From the NCBI GenBank assembly GCA_963784995.1, contig CAWATZ010000003.1, positions 1,488,001 through 1,552,000 on the forward strand: DNA of 64,000 nucleotides. Direction: 5' to 3'. A program made the translations under genes and the position numbers. The notes below the pieces were generated by a model. It searched no databases and had not been told where the DNA came from. It saw only the letters and a program-made list of their open reading frames with translations. Source of the DNA: CAWATZ01 sp963784995. Lineage in GTDB: Bacteria; Planctomycetota; Planctomycetia; Gemmatales; Gemmataceae. Below are positions 25,347 to 34,412 of the stretch, in pieces. Positions within the stretch are counted from its first letter, which is position 1, and the number at the start of each line of letters is the position of its first letter.

Positions 25347-26147
25347 TCAATCCCTCGGGGCCGGCAGCGAATTGAAGTCGGCATCCCGCGTGGTGTTGCG
25401 GCGAACCTTGATCTGGATGGTCCGCTCGACCTCCTGGCCGTTTTGCATCCAGCTGGCCCGCAGGTCATAGAAATAGGTCCGATCCGTGGGCAGCTCCGGG
25501 GTCAGGAACTCGCGCTCCGCGCCAGTCTGGGTCGTGCGTTCGCCGTCGAACCAGAGATCCGCGTTGGGCGGGAGATGGACGACAATCCGTCCCTTGTTGT
25601 CCGGTCCCTGTGGCGGAAGCGAAGCCCGCTGTGTTTCAGACGCGTTCATCGTGGGAAAGATTCCGGGAGCAGATCCTTTTGGAGGAGGCAAAGCCGGACC
25701 GGCCGGAGGTTGAGGTGGGGGTGGCGGGGGCGGAGTCACGATGACCGGTGGGGGAGTCACAATGATCGGGCCCGCGCCCTGCCCATAGCCCATGCCGCCA
25801 TAGCCCATGCCGCCGTAGCCGAGTCCACCGTACCCCAGGCCGCCGTAGCCCAGACCGCCGTAGCCCAGACCGCCATAGCCCAGACCGCCGTACCCCAGCC
25901 CCCCGTAGCCCAGGCCGCCATAGTAACCGGGGTAACCGAAGCCACCAAAGCCGAAGCCGCCATAGCCGAAACCCGGATAGAAGCCGCCATAGCCGTAGCC
26001 GTGATGCCCGTAAAAGCCGCCGCCGTGAAAGCCGCCACCGTGGCCGCCGCCGCCGCCGTGGCCACCGCCGTGAGCCAGCGCGGCCGCCGTCATTCCCAGG
26101 GACGCCGCCAGGACCAGCAGCATCCGACGAGTACACGTGACAAACAT
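25347..26147 (-). CDS. glycine-rich TIGR03000-domain exported protein
   Basis: 266 residues. A signal peptide (about 1-25, ALAHGG) is followed by a His/Gly-rich part and a Gly/Tyr-rich low-complexity part (about 45-130) built of G-Y-G-G-L/M units, a proline run (about 140-165) and the C-terminal TIGR03000 domain (PNADLWFDGERTTQTGAEREFLTPELPTDRTYFYDL). TIGR03000 is a planctomycete-specific domain of unknown function, often at the end of such repetitive surface proteins. The start 26147 has GGAGGAAC upstream; the longer open frame above it is not coding. The His-rich start could bind metal. It is divergent from the sulfatase gene with about 250 bases between. Confidence 0.9.
   Translation of the reverse strand: MFVTCTRRMLLVLAASLGMTAAALAHGGGHGGGGGHGGGFHGGGFYGHHGYGYGGFYPGFGYGGFGFGGFGYPGYYGGLGYGGLGYGGLGYGGLGYGGLGYGGLGYGGLGYGGMGYGGMGYGQGAGPIIVTPPPVIVTPPPPPPPQPPAGPALPPPKGSAPGIFPTMNASETQRASLPPQGPDNKGRIVVHLPPNADLWFDGERTTQTGAEREFLTPELPTDRTYFYDLRASWMQNGQEVERTIQIKVRRNTTRDADFNSLPAPRD
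25785..25915. repeat. 15-bp coding tandem repeat
   Basis: Within the TIGR03000 gene, about eight near-identical 15-base units (CCGTAGCCCAGACCG and variants) encode the pentapeptide GYGGL/M. Such arrays change length easily by slippage, so copy number may differ between strains. Confidence 0.85.
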
Positions 26148-26404
26148 GGATTGTTCCTCCGGCACAACGGACAAGCGCTGGCGCCTGCGTGACATCATCC
26201 CCAAGTAACAATCCCAAGTATACAGCCGGCGTCCGCTGTTCAGACCGCCTCTTTTCTCTCTCTGACGCGGATTCGCCATTCGTCGCCCCTTGTCTTCGAC
26301 ACAACCGCGCCTGACCGCACGGAAGGTGCGATTGCCGTTCGGGGCTTGGCCGGTTCGGTCCCGGCCTCATAGGTTACCCCCAACACCTTTGGGAGACTTC
26401 ATCC

Positions 26405-28267
26405 ATGCAGCGCTACCTCTTCCTTCTGACCCTGACCCTGGGTCTGGCGGGTGCCGGCACCGCTTTTGCCGCCGAGCGACCGAACATCCTGTGGATCACC
26501 TGCGAGGACATGAACCCGCACATGGGTTGTTATGGAGACACCTACTCCACCACGCCCAATCTCGACAAACTGGCCGCCCGGAGTCTGCGTTACCGCGTTG
26601 CCTGGTCCAACGCCCCTGTCTGCGCCCCGGCCCGGTCCACGCTGATCACCGGCCAGTATTGCTCCTCCAACGGCTCCGAACACATGCGCAGCCTGGTGGC
26701 GATGCCGCGCAGCGGAAAAATGTACCCTCAGTACCTCCGGGAGGCCGGCTACTACTGCACCAACCACGCCAAGGAAGATTACAATCTCGCCCAGCCGGGC
26801 AAGGTGTGGGATGAGTCCTCCAACAAGGCCCATTACAAGAACCGCAAGCCGGGCCAGCCGTTCTTCGCGGTGTTCAACCTCACGATCAGCCACGAGAGCC
26901 AGATCCGGACCCGCCCGCATCAGCTGGTCCACGACCCGGCCAAGGTGCGAATTCCGGCCTACCACCCGGACACTCCCGAGGTCCGCCACGATTGGGCCCA
27001 GAATTATGACAAGATCGCCCAGATGGATCGACAGGCCGGCACCCTTCTCAAGGAACTGGAAGATGAGGGGCTGGCGAACGAAACCATCGTCTTCTTCTAC
27101 GCCGACCATGGTTGCGGCATGCCGCGCAGCAAGCGGACCCCGTGCGATTCCGGGCTGCACGTGCCGTTCCTCCTCCACGTTCCCGAGAAGTGGAAGCAGT
27201 TGGCCCCGCCCGAGTACAAGGTCGGCGGCAGTACCGATCGGCTGATCAGCTTTGTGGACGTTGCCCCATCGCTGCTGAGCCTGGGCGGGATCAAGCCGCC
27301 CGAACGGATGCAGGGCCAGCCCTTCCTCGGCAAGTTCCTCACGCCGTCCCGGCAGTACGTTCACGGCTACCGCGGCCGGATGGACGAGCGCATCGACCTG
27401 GTCCGGTCGGTCCGCGACAGCCGGTACGTGTACCTCCGCAATTTCATGCCGCACCTGCCGCATGGCCAGCACAACAACTACATGTTCCAGACGCCGACCA
27501 CCCGCGTCTGGCACGACCTGTTCCTGGCAGGCAAGCTCAACGACGCCCAGGCCGCGTTCTGGAAACGCAAGGCCCCCGAGGAACTGTACGACCTCGACAA
27601 TGATCCCGACGAGGTCAACAACCTGGCCCAATCCCCCAAACATCAGGAAGTCCTGGCCCGGATGCGCAACGAACTGCGGCAGCAGGTCCTCCGTGTCCGG
27701 GACGTCGGTCTGATGCCCGAAGCCGAGATGCACGAGCGCTCTGGAAGCGGTTCACCCTACGATCTCGGCCACGATGAGAAGAAGTATCCGCTGGAACGCA
27801 TCCTGGCTGCCGCGGAGCTGGCATCGTCCCTGAATCCGGACGCTGTCGAACCGTTGCGCAAGCTGCTTGCGGATGATGACAGCGTGGTCCGCTACTGGGC
27901 GGCGATGGGCCTGCTGATGCGCGGAGGCGAGGCAGTGCAGAAGGGACAGGACGACCTGCGGAAGCTGCTGGGCGACTCCTCGGCATCGGTCCGCGTTGCC
28001 GCGGCCGAGGCGCTGGGCCAGTTCGCGACGGCAGAGCCAATCCGGCAGAAGGCCGTGGAGGTGCTGCTGGAACACGCCAACGGGCAGAAGCACGGAGTCT
28101 ATTCGAGCATCCAGGCGCTCAATGCGATCGACCACCTTGGCGAGAAGGGCCGGGACCTGACCGGCCAGCTGAGCAAGCTGCCGGTGAACGATCTCAAAGG
28201 TGCGGCTCGCGCCAACGTGAACGTCGCACGCCTGGTGACGGACATCCAGGCGAAGTTTGGCAAATGA
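26405..28267 (+). CDS. secreted sulfatase with C-terminal HEAT-like repeats
   Basis: 620 residues. Signal peptide about 1-22, then a sulfatase domain: RPNILWITCEDMNPHMGCYG metal-binding start, and the active-site motif CAPAR at 73-77, in which the Cys is converted to formylglycine by a maturase. Metal and substrate residues continue in YADHGCGMPRSKRT. Residues about 480-620 are helical HEAT-like repeats (LRKLLADDDSVVRYWAAMGL, LLGDSSASVRVAAAEALGQ), a fusion seen in planctomycete heparan/N-sulfoglucosamine-type sulfatases. It probably releases sulfate from polysaccharides outside the cytoplasm. A REP-like palindrome follows the stop. The ATG follows a GGGAGAC stretch. Confidence 0.93.
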   Translation: MQRYLFLLTLTLGLAGAGTAFAAERPNILWITCEDMNPHMGCYGDTYSTTPNLDKLAARSLRYRVAWSNAPVCAPARSTLITGQYCSSNGSEHMRSLVAMPRSGKMYPQYLREAGYYCTNHAKEDYNLAQPGKVWDESSNKAHYKNRKPGQPFFAVFNLTISHESQIRTRPHQLVHDPAKVRIPAYHPDTPEVRHDWAQNYDKIAQMDRQAGTLLKELEDEGLANETIVFFYADHGCGMPRSKRTPCDSGLHVPFLLHVPEKWKQLAPPEYKVGGSTDRLISFVDVAPSLLSLGGIKPPERMQGQPFLGKFLTPSRQYVHGYRGRMDERIDLVRSVRDSRYVYLRNFMPHLPHGQHNNYMFQTPTTRVWHDLFLAGKLNDAQAAFWKRKAPEELYDLDNDPDEVNNLAQSPKHQEVLARMRNELRQQVLRVRDVGLMPEAEMHERSGSGSPYDLGHDEKKYPLERILAAAELASSLNPDAVEPLRKLLADDDSVVRYWAAMGLLMRGGEAVQKGQDDLRKLLGDSSASVRVAAAEALGQFATAEPIRQKAVEVLLEHANGQKHGVYSSIQALNAIDHLGEKGRDLTGQLSKLPVNDLKGAARANVNVARLVTDIQAKFGK

Positions 28268-28292
28268 GCGTGCCTTCGGAACTGAAAGGCAC

Positions 28293-28379
28293 TAACGGAA
28301 AGGCGAGCGGCGCGGCGTCAGCCCGCCGGTGCGAGGCTTCTACCGGCGGGCTGACGCCGCGCCGCTCGCCTTTCCGTTA
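28293..28379. repeat. REP-like palindrome, family A copy 3 (extended arms)
   Basis: Core as at 8751 from 28302 to 28370; here the complementarity extends outward through TAACGGAAAGGCGAGC and its complement, so the whole stem is longer than in the other copies. Between the convergent sulfatase and BBP7 genes. Confidence 0.92.
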
Positions 28380-28399
28380 TCCCTTCGATCCTCGTCTGT

Positions 28400-30055
28400 T
28401 CAGAACTCGTAGACCATGCCAACGCTCAAGCCCTGAAGCCAGAGGGTTTGATTGTGAAAGAGCACGCCCGGTTGGTTCGGTGGGTTCTGCACCGGATCAA
28501 TCTGTTGTCCTGGACGAACGACGTTCGTCCAGAAGATCAGATTGTAGCCGAAGTGCAATGCCAGGCGGGAAGTGATAAACACCTTGAAATCAACGTCCAG
28601 TTCGGGAACCAGGGAAAAGGCTGCTCCACCATGCTGGCCAATGTTGCCTGGTCCGGAATACAGGCCTCCTGGAGTAAGGATCGGAAATCCAGCAATCAGA
28701 GGGATGGTATTGGAACCGTTGATGGTGATCGATTGGACGTTGCCGCCGATGCCCAGTTTCCCAGTCATTCCAAGCGCAAACCTTCCGTATTGACCTGCGA
28801 CTCGGGCCCCGATTTGCCCCCCGTAGAACTGATTGGACGTTTTGATCTGATCGTCCAGATAATACAGGTACGAAGGCAGGACTGGAGCCAGGGCGGCGGG
28901 AGGAAGAAGGTTGCCATACTGGCTGACTTCCAGCTTCTCATTCAGGTCGAGGAACCGGAACCCTCCAAAGAGGTCAACCTGGAGTGGCTTGGTATTGTAC
29001 AGTCTGGTCAGGACGTTGGTATCCAGGCCTCCCAGAGAAGTCGTCGATGAAATCTTGACTCCCCCCGCGAGTTGGTAAGGGGGGAATGGTAGACCAGTTA
29101 ACGTCAAGCCAGGAGGAGCAGGAAACGTCACGGGAAGTGCATTGGGCACCCCTGCGGCGATAAACGGCCTGGCCAGATAAAGGCCCGGGCCAGCCTGGAA
29201 CGACTGAACGTAGCCGCGCTGAGAAAGAAGGAACCCGTTAAAGTCAAATCCCAACGCGTGGGACGGGTCAGTCCAGATCCCCCCGTAGATGCGCGCTCCC
29301 GGCAACATGGGATAGGTCAGGTAATTACTGCTCAGGATGCGCGCATTGGCATCAGCTAGACTCCCTGGAAAAGGCAACGCCATCGCCGGATTAACAACCG
29401 AAGTCGTGACCAGTGGATACCGAACCGGATCGGATTTGATCCACCAGGCGAGGAAGTCGGCGCCAACCCAGTAGCAGTGTTCGTCGCACTGGCAATTGAA
29501 CTGGCAGGCATCCTGGAAGAAATCGCCGCACTTGTTCCAGAACCCGCGGTTGATCGGCTGCTCGACGGCCATACCGTGGTTGAGCGGCGGCCCAACGTCC
29601 GCGGGCGGCGGCACCGCCGGCGGCTGGAGCGTCAGGTGCGTGCCGGGCGGCTGACCGTACCCGGGATCAGAGCCGGGCGGCGGCACTGGCGGCGGGCCGT
29701 TCAGGGTCAGGACCGACTCGGTCGGGGCCTGGGCCCGGACCGTCAGCTGAGGCACCCAGGGCGGCAACTCCCCTGCACCAGTCGCGGAAGTCTGGGCTTG
29801 CTGGGGAGACGTGGACCAGGTGGCAAGCTGGATCGTGTTTGCGGGCAAGGCGATGGGCCGGCCCAGGCTGGCAGAAGAAGGCTGGGAGGAGCGGGCCCCA
29901 CGGATGGGTCGGCCCAGGGAAACGGCAGGAGGTGCTGCCGGGGACGACTGCACGGCCGAACGGCCCCACGATTCCTCGGCTGCTCGGGCTTCCGTCAGGG
30001 GAAGCGCGAGCAGCAGAGTCGCGGCAGTCATCCACCAGCAAGACCTGCACTTCAT
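28400..30055 (-). CDS. BBP7-family outer-membrane beta-barrel protein
   Basis: 551 residues. Signal peptide (LLLALPLTEARA), a Pro/Ser-rich low-complexity linker to about 160, then the BBP7 family region: FFQDACQFNCQCDEHCYWVGADFLAWWIK, an early Cys cluster typical of the family, and repeated alternating hydrophobic beta strands ending in an aromatic terminal strand with Phe last (GLSVGMVYEF), as outer-membrane barrels do. Planctomycetes have many BBP7 paralogs, thought to be outer-membrane pores. GC and codon use are lower over the barrel part than in neighbouring genes, possibly from faster evolution or transfer. Start 30055 has AGGAAA upstream. Confidence 0.85.
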   Translation of the reverse strand: MKCRSCWWMTAATLLLALPLTEARAAEESWGRSAVQSSPAAPPAVSLGRPIRGARSSQPSSASLGRPIALPANTIQLATWSTSPQQAQTSATGAGELPPWVPQLTVRAQAPTESVLTLNGPPPVPPPGSDPGYGQPPGTHLTLQPPAVPPPADVGPPLNHGMAVEQPINRGFWNKCGDFFQDACQFNCQCDEHCYWVGADFLAWWIKSDPVRYPLVTTSVVNPAMALPFPGSLADANARILSSNYLTYPMLPGARIYGGIWTDPSHALGFDFNGFLLSQRGYVQSFQAGPGLYLARPFIAAGVPNALPVTFPAPPGLTLTGLPFPPYQLAGGVKISSTTSLGGLDTNVLTRLYNTKPLQVDLFGGFRFLDLNEKLEVSQYGNLLPPAALAPVLPSYLYYLDDQIKTSNQFYGGQIGARVAGQYGRFALGMTGKLGIGGNVQSITINGSNTIPLIAGFPILTPGGLYSGPGNIGQHGGAAFSLVPELDVDFKVFITSRLALHFGYNLIFWTNVVRPGQQIDPVQNPPNQPGVLFHNQTLWLQGLSVGMVYEF

Positions 30056-30273
30056 TCCGGGATTTCCTTTCCTGGGAGCGCGGGCCGAAGTCATTCCGGC
30101 AATCCAGGCAAGATCGGAGCAGGTGCGATCCGATGCCTCCTCCTGTGCATCGGCATGCCGGAACGCGGGGCCGAAGCAATCTTCGCGGGGGTTTCATTTG
30201 CCGCCCGGCCCGCGCCGCCCTAAGCTGCATGGTTGGTACGATCCGCACAGGTTCCTTGCAGGAAAGAGACCTC

Positions 30274-31131
30274 ATGAAGAAGCGACTGGGGATGGCAAGT
30301 CTGGCCCTGCTGACCGTGGTGGGTCTGGCAGGCCTTGTGCGTGGCTGGTGGGTCAAGGGACACGAAAGCATCGCCGAGGCGGCTGCGGCCGCTTTGCCCG
30401 ACGACGTGCCCGCTTTCTTCCGGGCCGGGGGCAAGCAGCTGGCCCATTACTCCGGCGACCCCGACCGCTGGAAGAACCCCGCGGCAAAATTCCTTGGCAG
30501 CGCCACCGCGCCCGATCACTACCTCGACCTGGAGGACTACCAGGGCAAGGAATTGCCCGGGAACCGCTATCAGGCCATCGCGCTGTTGCAGGGCCTGAAC
30601 GTCAAGCCGGAGCGTGTCGGGATGCTGCCCTATGCCATCATGGAGAATTACGATCGGCTGAGCTGTGCCTTTTACGATCATCGGGCCGACCCGGACAATC
30701 CCGCTATCCGTGCCAAGTGCCTGGTCTACGCCGGCATCCTGGCGCACCTGACCGGCGACTGCAGTATGCCACTGCATACCACGCGCGATTACGACGGCAA
30801 GCGTCAGCCCGATGGCAAGATCCAGCAGAAGGGCATCCACGCCAAGATCGATGCTTTCCCGGAACGGCACGGCATCACCGTCCAGGAAATCGCCCGCGGC
30901 CTGAAACCCACGGCGATCGAGGACACGTGGCCCTACGTCGTCAAGACGCTCAAGGAGTCACATACGCACGTCAACCGCTGCTACGACCTGGACAAAGCGG
31001 GTGCGTTCGACAAACCGACGGCGGAGAGCCGGAAGTTCATCCTGGAGCGCTGCCGGGTCGGGGCGCAGTTCACGACCGATCTGTGGTACTCCGCCTGGCT
31101 GCGCAGCGCCAGGATGCCGAGGCATTACTGA
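30274..31131 (+). CDS. S1/P1-nuclease-like (zinc phospholipase C fold) exported protein
   Basis: 285 residues. After a signal peptide (about 1-24) the mature protein would start WWVKGHESIAEAA. In S1/P1 nucleases the N-terminal Trp itself and the following His are zinc ligands, and an HxxGD..PLH element follows later; here this is HLTGDCSMPLHTTRDYDG. Further His/Asp residues (RVSGMLPYAIMENYDRLSCAFYDHRAD region, SHTHVNRCYDL) fit the trinuclear zinc site. The family includes single-strand nucleases and 3'-nucleotidases and, more distantly, phospholipase C. GGAAAGAG precedes the ATG. Likely to scavenge nucleotides or phosphate outside the cytoplasm. Converges on the next gene. Confidence 0.75.
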   Translation: MKKRLGMASLALLTVVGLAGLVRGWWVKGHESIAEAAAAALPDDVPAFFRAGGKQLAHYSGDPDRWKNPAAKFLGSATAPDHYLDLEDYQGKELPGNRYQAIALLQGLNVKPERVGMLPYAIMENYDRLSCAFYDHRADPDNPAIRAKCLVYAGILAHLTGDCSMPLHTTRDYDGKRQPDGKIQQKGIHAKIDAFPERHGITVQEIARGLKPTAIEDTWPYVVKTLKESHTHVNRCYDLDKAGAFDKPTAESRKFILERCRVGAQFTTDLWYSAWLRSARMPRHY

Positions 31132-31151
31132 TACGTGCATTCGCTCCTTGT

Positions 31152-31732
31152 TCATCTTTGGAGCATTCTTCCAGGCATTGGCGCCAGGCTCTGCGGCGCA
31201 CCCGTCGGTCCGCCCGGTGTCCCAAAAGGAACGATGCCGCCGGGGTAGCGGTCGGACCCGGGGAAGGGGTAGATGCCGATCCCGGGAGGCGGCCAGGGAG
31301 GCGGCCAGGGGCATGGGGGAGGCGAGGGTTTTGGGAACGGGAAAATGATGAGGGGGGGCTTGATCGGCGGATAGTACGCGGGGAACTCGAACGGCTTGGG
31401 AGCTTTGGGCAGCAGTTTGTCCACCTCAGCGCGCATCTTGGCGGTTCGCTTCTTGAGGTACGCCTCGGTGTCCGCCAGTTCGGCTTGCTTCTGAAGGAGC
31501 GCATCATGCAGCCGCATGATCTCCGCCAGTTCGGCTTTCTTCCTGTCGAGCGCGCGCTTGAGTTCCTGCATCTCGGTGAGGAACGCTGCCACCTTCTTCT
31601 CGACGCTGTCTGGCTTTTTCTCATCGCCCTGCGCCCGGGCCGCACCAGCGTCTGCCAGGCAGGCAAGGCCAAGCACAGGACCACGGCTCTCGAGACGGCC
31701 TTGAACTCACCATGCCACGTGAATGTCTTCAT
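31152..31732 (-). CDS. exported coiled-coil / proline-rich protein, signal peptide frameshifted
   Basis: Unknown family. The C-terminal part (about 31152-31640) encodes a charged coiled coil (ELKRALDRKKAELAEIMRL) followed by a Pro/Gly-rich tail (PFPFPKPSPPPCPWPPPW). Its frame has only a GTG at 31676 within a hydrophobic stretch (LGLACLADAGAARAQG), while another minus-strand frame just upstream starts with ATG 31732, preceded by AAGGA, and encodes MKTFTWHGEFKAVSRAVVL. Joined near 31680, the two give a classical signal peptide with an Ala-x-Ala cleavage site. I therefore read it as one gene of about 193 residues with a small indel. If the GTG start is real, the protein is 174 residues with a weak signal. 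Confidence 0.55.
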
Positions 31733-32104
31733 GGGGCTGCTCCTTTCCGCGGAGAGGCAATGCCCACCGAACGTGGCACTGCGGTCATTCGAGTCCACAC
31801 ACCAATACAACGAAACGCACCAATCCGGCAAGCTTGCGCTCCCCTGGGAACTTCCTGGCAGGCGTGGGGCAACAGAGTCTCGCGCAGGGCCTGGATGGTC
31901 GGGAAACGGCGTCTGGGATCTCGGTTCTCAGAGCTTGCCGAGGCCGGCAGGCTGCCTGCCACTTTTTTCGACAGGTGGCAGATGCCCGAAGAAGCCGGTA
32001 GCTGTCGGATGTGTGACAAAGGGTGTCCGGTGGGTGCGTGCCTGCCAGCTGACAGGGTGTTCGGGCCCTGGCTGGTTGACACCTTCGGTCAGCAACTTTG
32101 CCGC
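31733..32104. other. intergenic stretch without a visible gene
   Basis: About 370 bases between two minus-strand genes. The open frames here have atypical composition and no start context; I see no repeat family or RNA gene. It must hold the promoter of the coiled-coil gene. Confidence 0.5.
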
Positions 32105-32812
32105 TCAGGGCGGACTGGGCCGCACCTTCGCGATGGCGGCCGTGGCAAGATCGTTGACGACCTTCTTGCTTATCTCCCAGCTTTCGCGGTGGTATTGCTC
32201 TGGAATCTCCAGTCTCTCGCCATCCCGGCATCGGGCGCGCCTTCCTGCTTTGGCGACGTAGGTTGCGTTGGCCATGCCGTTGTTATGCACCAGGATGTCC
32301 CGCGATGCCTTGATTTCTGCCAGATCTTCGATCTCCGCCGTGGTCGGGCAGCCGAGATTGACCAGCCGTTCGAGATAAGCAAACCAGTCGGCGACCCGCT
32401 CGTACTTCAGCTCGTTCAGTTCTCTGTCCACAACTGTCAGGACGATGGCGGGCTTGTCAGGAGCTTTCAGGATTGCGGCCATCTCGACCTGCTTCCTGGA
32501 GAGGCTGCCCGGGTAGGCAGCAAGCCAGCAGTGGAGCAGCCCGAAGAAAAAGTCCTCAAAGAGCGAGACAAAATGCTGGAAGGTGGACGGCGTCAGGTAG
32601 TCGGCGACGTACAGCTCCTCTCGTCCGAGAAGCGCTTGCTCGTCCAGGTGCGTGCGGGTCGTCCGGTTTCGGAAGCTGAACTTCCGTCCTTCCTTGACGA
32701 TCTTGTGCAGCAAGCGCCACACCCTTTTGGTGTAGGTGTGGTAGTCGTGGCTCGCGTCCAATGCGGTGAGCGAGCGGCTCGCCAGGTCTTGAATGTCGTC
32801 AGCCAGTGCCAC
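32105..32812 (-). CDS. HEPN-domain-like protein (RiboL-PSP-HEPN type)
   Basis: 235 residues, helical. The motif R-x4-H is present as Arg171-His176 in KASRDILVHNNGMAN; the R-x4-6-H motif followed by Asn-rich turn is the RNase signature of HEPN domains, and the preceding FQHFVSLFEDFFFGLL and the AYPGSL turn fit the RiboL-PSP-HEPN subgroup found in defence and toxin systems. It probably cleaves RNA when active. A gene for an 80-residue protein ends 20 bases upstream in the same direction, so the pair is likely co-transcribed. The neighbourhood contains an IS remnant and other unknown small genes, as is common for accessory defence loci. Start ATG 32812 is preceded by the end of the partner gene. 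Confidence 0.7.
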   Translation of the reverse strand: MALADDIQDLASRSLTALDASHDYHTYTKRVWRLLHKIVKEGRKFSFRNRTTRTHLDEQALLGREELYVADYLTPSTFQHFVSLFEDFFFGLLHCWLAAYPGSLSRKQVEMAAILKAPDKPAIVLTVVDRELNELKYERVADWFAYLERLVNLGCPTTAEIEDLAEIKASRDILVHNNGMANATYVAKAGRRARCRDGERLEIPEQYHRESWEISKKVVNDLATAAIAKVRPSPP

Positions 32813-32832
32813 GTGCCATGCCCCTGGGCCCT

Positions 32833-33075
32833 TCAGGGTATGCTATCCAGAAGGCGTTGAATCGCTGCTGGATCGGTTCCATACCCGAGATTGATAAAGG
32901 TGATCTCCGGTCCCCCATCCATCGAAAGCGCTTCTTCATCGACCCAATAGGAAACCTTGTTCGCATCGAGCACGTCTGTTACTTGTTGCAGTTGCAGTTC
33001 CGGCACCACGATGTACGGCCGCGCGCTATCGTACTTCAAAACGCGGACCGGTTCGTTGGTTGTCGTGTCGATCAT
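32833..33075 (-). CDS. 80-residue partner of the HEPN protein
   Basis: Small acidic protein, not assigned to a known family. It has a beta-alpha-beta look: PYIVVPELQLQQVTDVLDANKVSYWVDEEALSMDG, then ITFINLGYGTDPAAIQRLLDS. Start ATG 33075 is preceded by GGGAG; a longer open frame upstream is not convincing. The position directly upstream of the HEPN gene with a 20-base gap suggests it is the antitoxin, sensor or adaptor of the module. This is inferred from context only. Confidence 0.6.
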   Translation of the reverse strand: MIDTTTNEPVRVLKYDSARPYIVVPELQLQQVTDVLDANKVSYWVDEEALSMDGGPEITFINLGYGTDPAAIQRLLDSIP

Positions 33076-33629
33076 GTCGCACTCCCGAATGGGGTTGTTG
33101 CCCAACGTTTCTCGCACTTCCTCTTTTATTGTCGCCGTTCTGGCCCTGAGAGCAAGGTCGAAAACGCTGGGAAGGCTCCCCGGCAACAGAGCCAGGGTGC
33201 AGGGTTTGGGAGAGAATCTTTCACCTGGCTGCAGGGCTCGGCCGGCTCGGAAGGCCCGGCGGGGCCTTGCTGGCCCCTGGGGCGGCATTGGTTTGGTGGC
33301 TGTCGGGTCTGGGCATGCTCAACTAATCAGAATCTCATAGTCCTCTCTGGTATTCGTGCGATGCATCGTCCATAGTGCCGGCCGGTCTCCGAGCGGAATC
33401 GGTCGGGTTTGGGGTGCAAGCGAGCGGATTTGACCTGGAGCATGGTGCCGGCTGTCGAGAATCCGCGTGATGCGGCAGGCGCAACGAGCAGAGGAGGGAA
33501 CCCTCACCGTGCCATTGCTGCTGGGCCGACCGCGCTGGTCGTTGCAGCCGTTGCCCCGGCAAGGCCGCTGGCGTGCCGGCTGGGAGAGGCTGGTGGCGTG
33601 GTGTCCGGGGTTGCTCTGCATTGTGAAGG
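33076..33629. other. gene-poor stretch upstream of the IS remnant
   Basis: About 550 bases with no convincing gene. Several open frames exist on both strands (one plus-strand frame from about 33470 to 33640 has a plausible composition but no start signal), none supported. It may be decayed DNA left by the insertion that truncated the transposase. Confidence 0.4.
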
Positions 33630-34412
33630 TTGTGTGAAACTACATGCGTCCCCTTTCCGCTCAAGCTGCGTTACCGCAGCAAATTGCAATTGACGCAGGA
33701 GATGCTGCAACAGGTCATCGCGTTGCTCCCGAAAACGAATCCCGTGTACGTGCTGTTCGACTCGTGGTACACCTCGGCCAAGTTGGTGAAATGGATTCGC
33801 CAACAGGGTTGGCACGTGATCGCAGCCATCAAATCCAATCGCAAGGTTTCCGGCCAGAAGTTGACCGACTGGCACCACGATTTCAAGGGACGTTCCTACG
33901 AGCGTGTGTCGTTGGAACTGGCGAACAAGCAGCGGCGCACCTATTGGGTGCGGTCGCTGCAGGGACGCCTGCGCGGTGTTCCCGGAGAGGTTCGCGTGCT
34001 CATCTCTCAACGAGGGCCAGGGGTGCGGACCCCGAAGTATTTCCTGAGTACCGATCTGACCTTGTCAGCGCAGGAAATCTTGAGGCGTTATCAGCATCGT
34101 TGGAGCCAAGAAGTCGATTACTGGTACGTGAAATTGCAATTGGGCTTGGGGGATTTCCGGTTGCGGAGGCACGAGGCGATCAGCAAGTGGTATGCCGTGG
34201 TCTACCTGGTACTCGTCTACTTGTACTGGCAAAGTTACGAGGGCCAAGGGAGAAACGGCAAACCCACGAGTCTGTCGGCGGTATTGGCGCGGCTACGCGA
34301 GGAACACCAACGGGCGGTATTGCGGGCGGCCTGTGAGGAAGCGGCCAGCGGCACACCCGTGGAGCAGGTTCTGCAGCGTTACTTGGGCTCAACCAAGACT
34401 CATGCCGCGTAA
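33630..34412 (+). pseudogene. IS4-type transposase, 5'-truncated
   Basis: C-terminal about 250 residues of a DDE transposase. The second catalytic Asp is in YVLFDSWYTS and the Glu lies in YQHRWSQEVDYWYVK, an exact Y-(2)-R-(3)-E-(6)-K signature of the IS4 class (which includes the related IS701 group). The first Asp is missing: the homologous sequence begins at about 33650 (PFPLKLRYRSKLQLTQ), and an in-frame stop lies just upstream at 33624. No ATG suits as a start; the TTG at 33630 is formal only. I could not find terminal inverted repeats or a target duplication by eye. It is a dead remnant that marks the 32-36 kb region as accessory. Confidence 0.85.

Noticed and set aside
33470..33640. Plus-strand open frame before the IS remnant (begins MRQAQR)
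   Set aside because: No ribosome-binding site, no match to a known family, and it ends next to truncated transposase sequence; may be decayed DNA.
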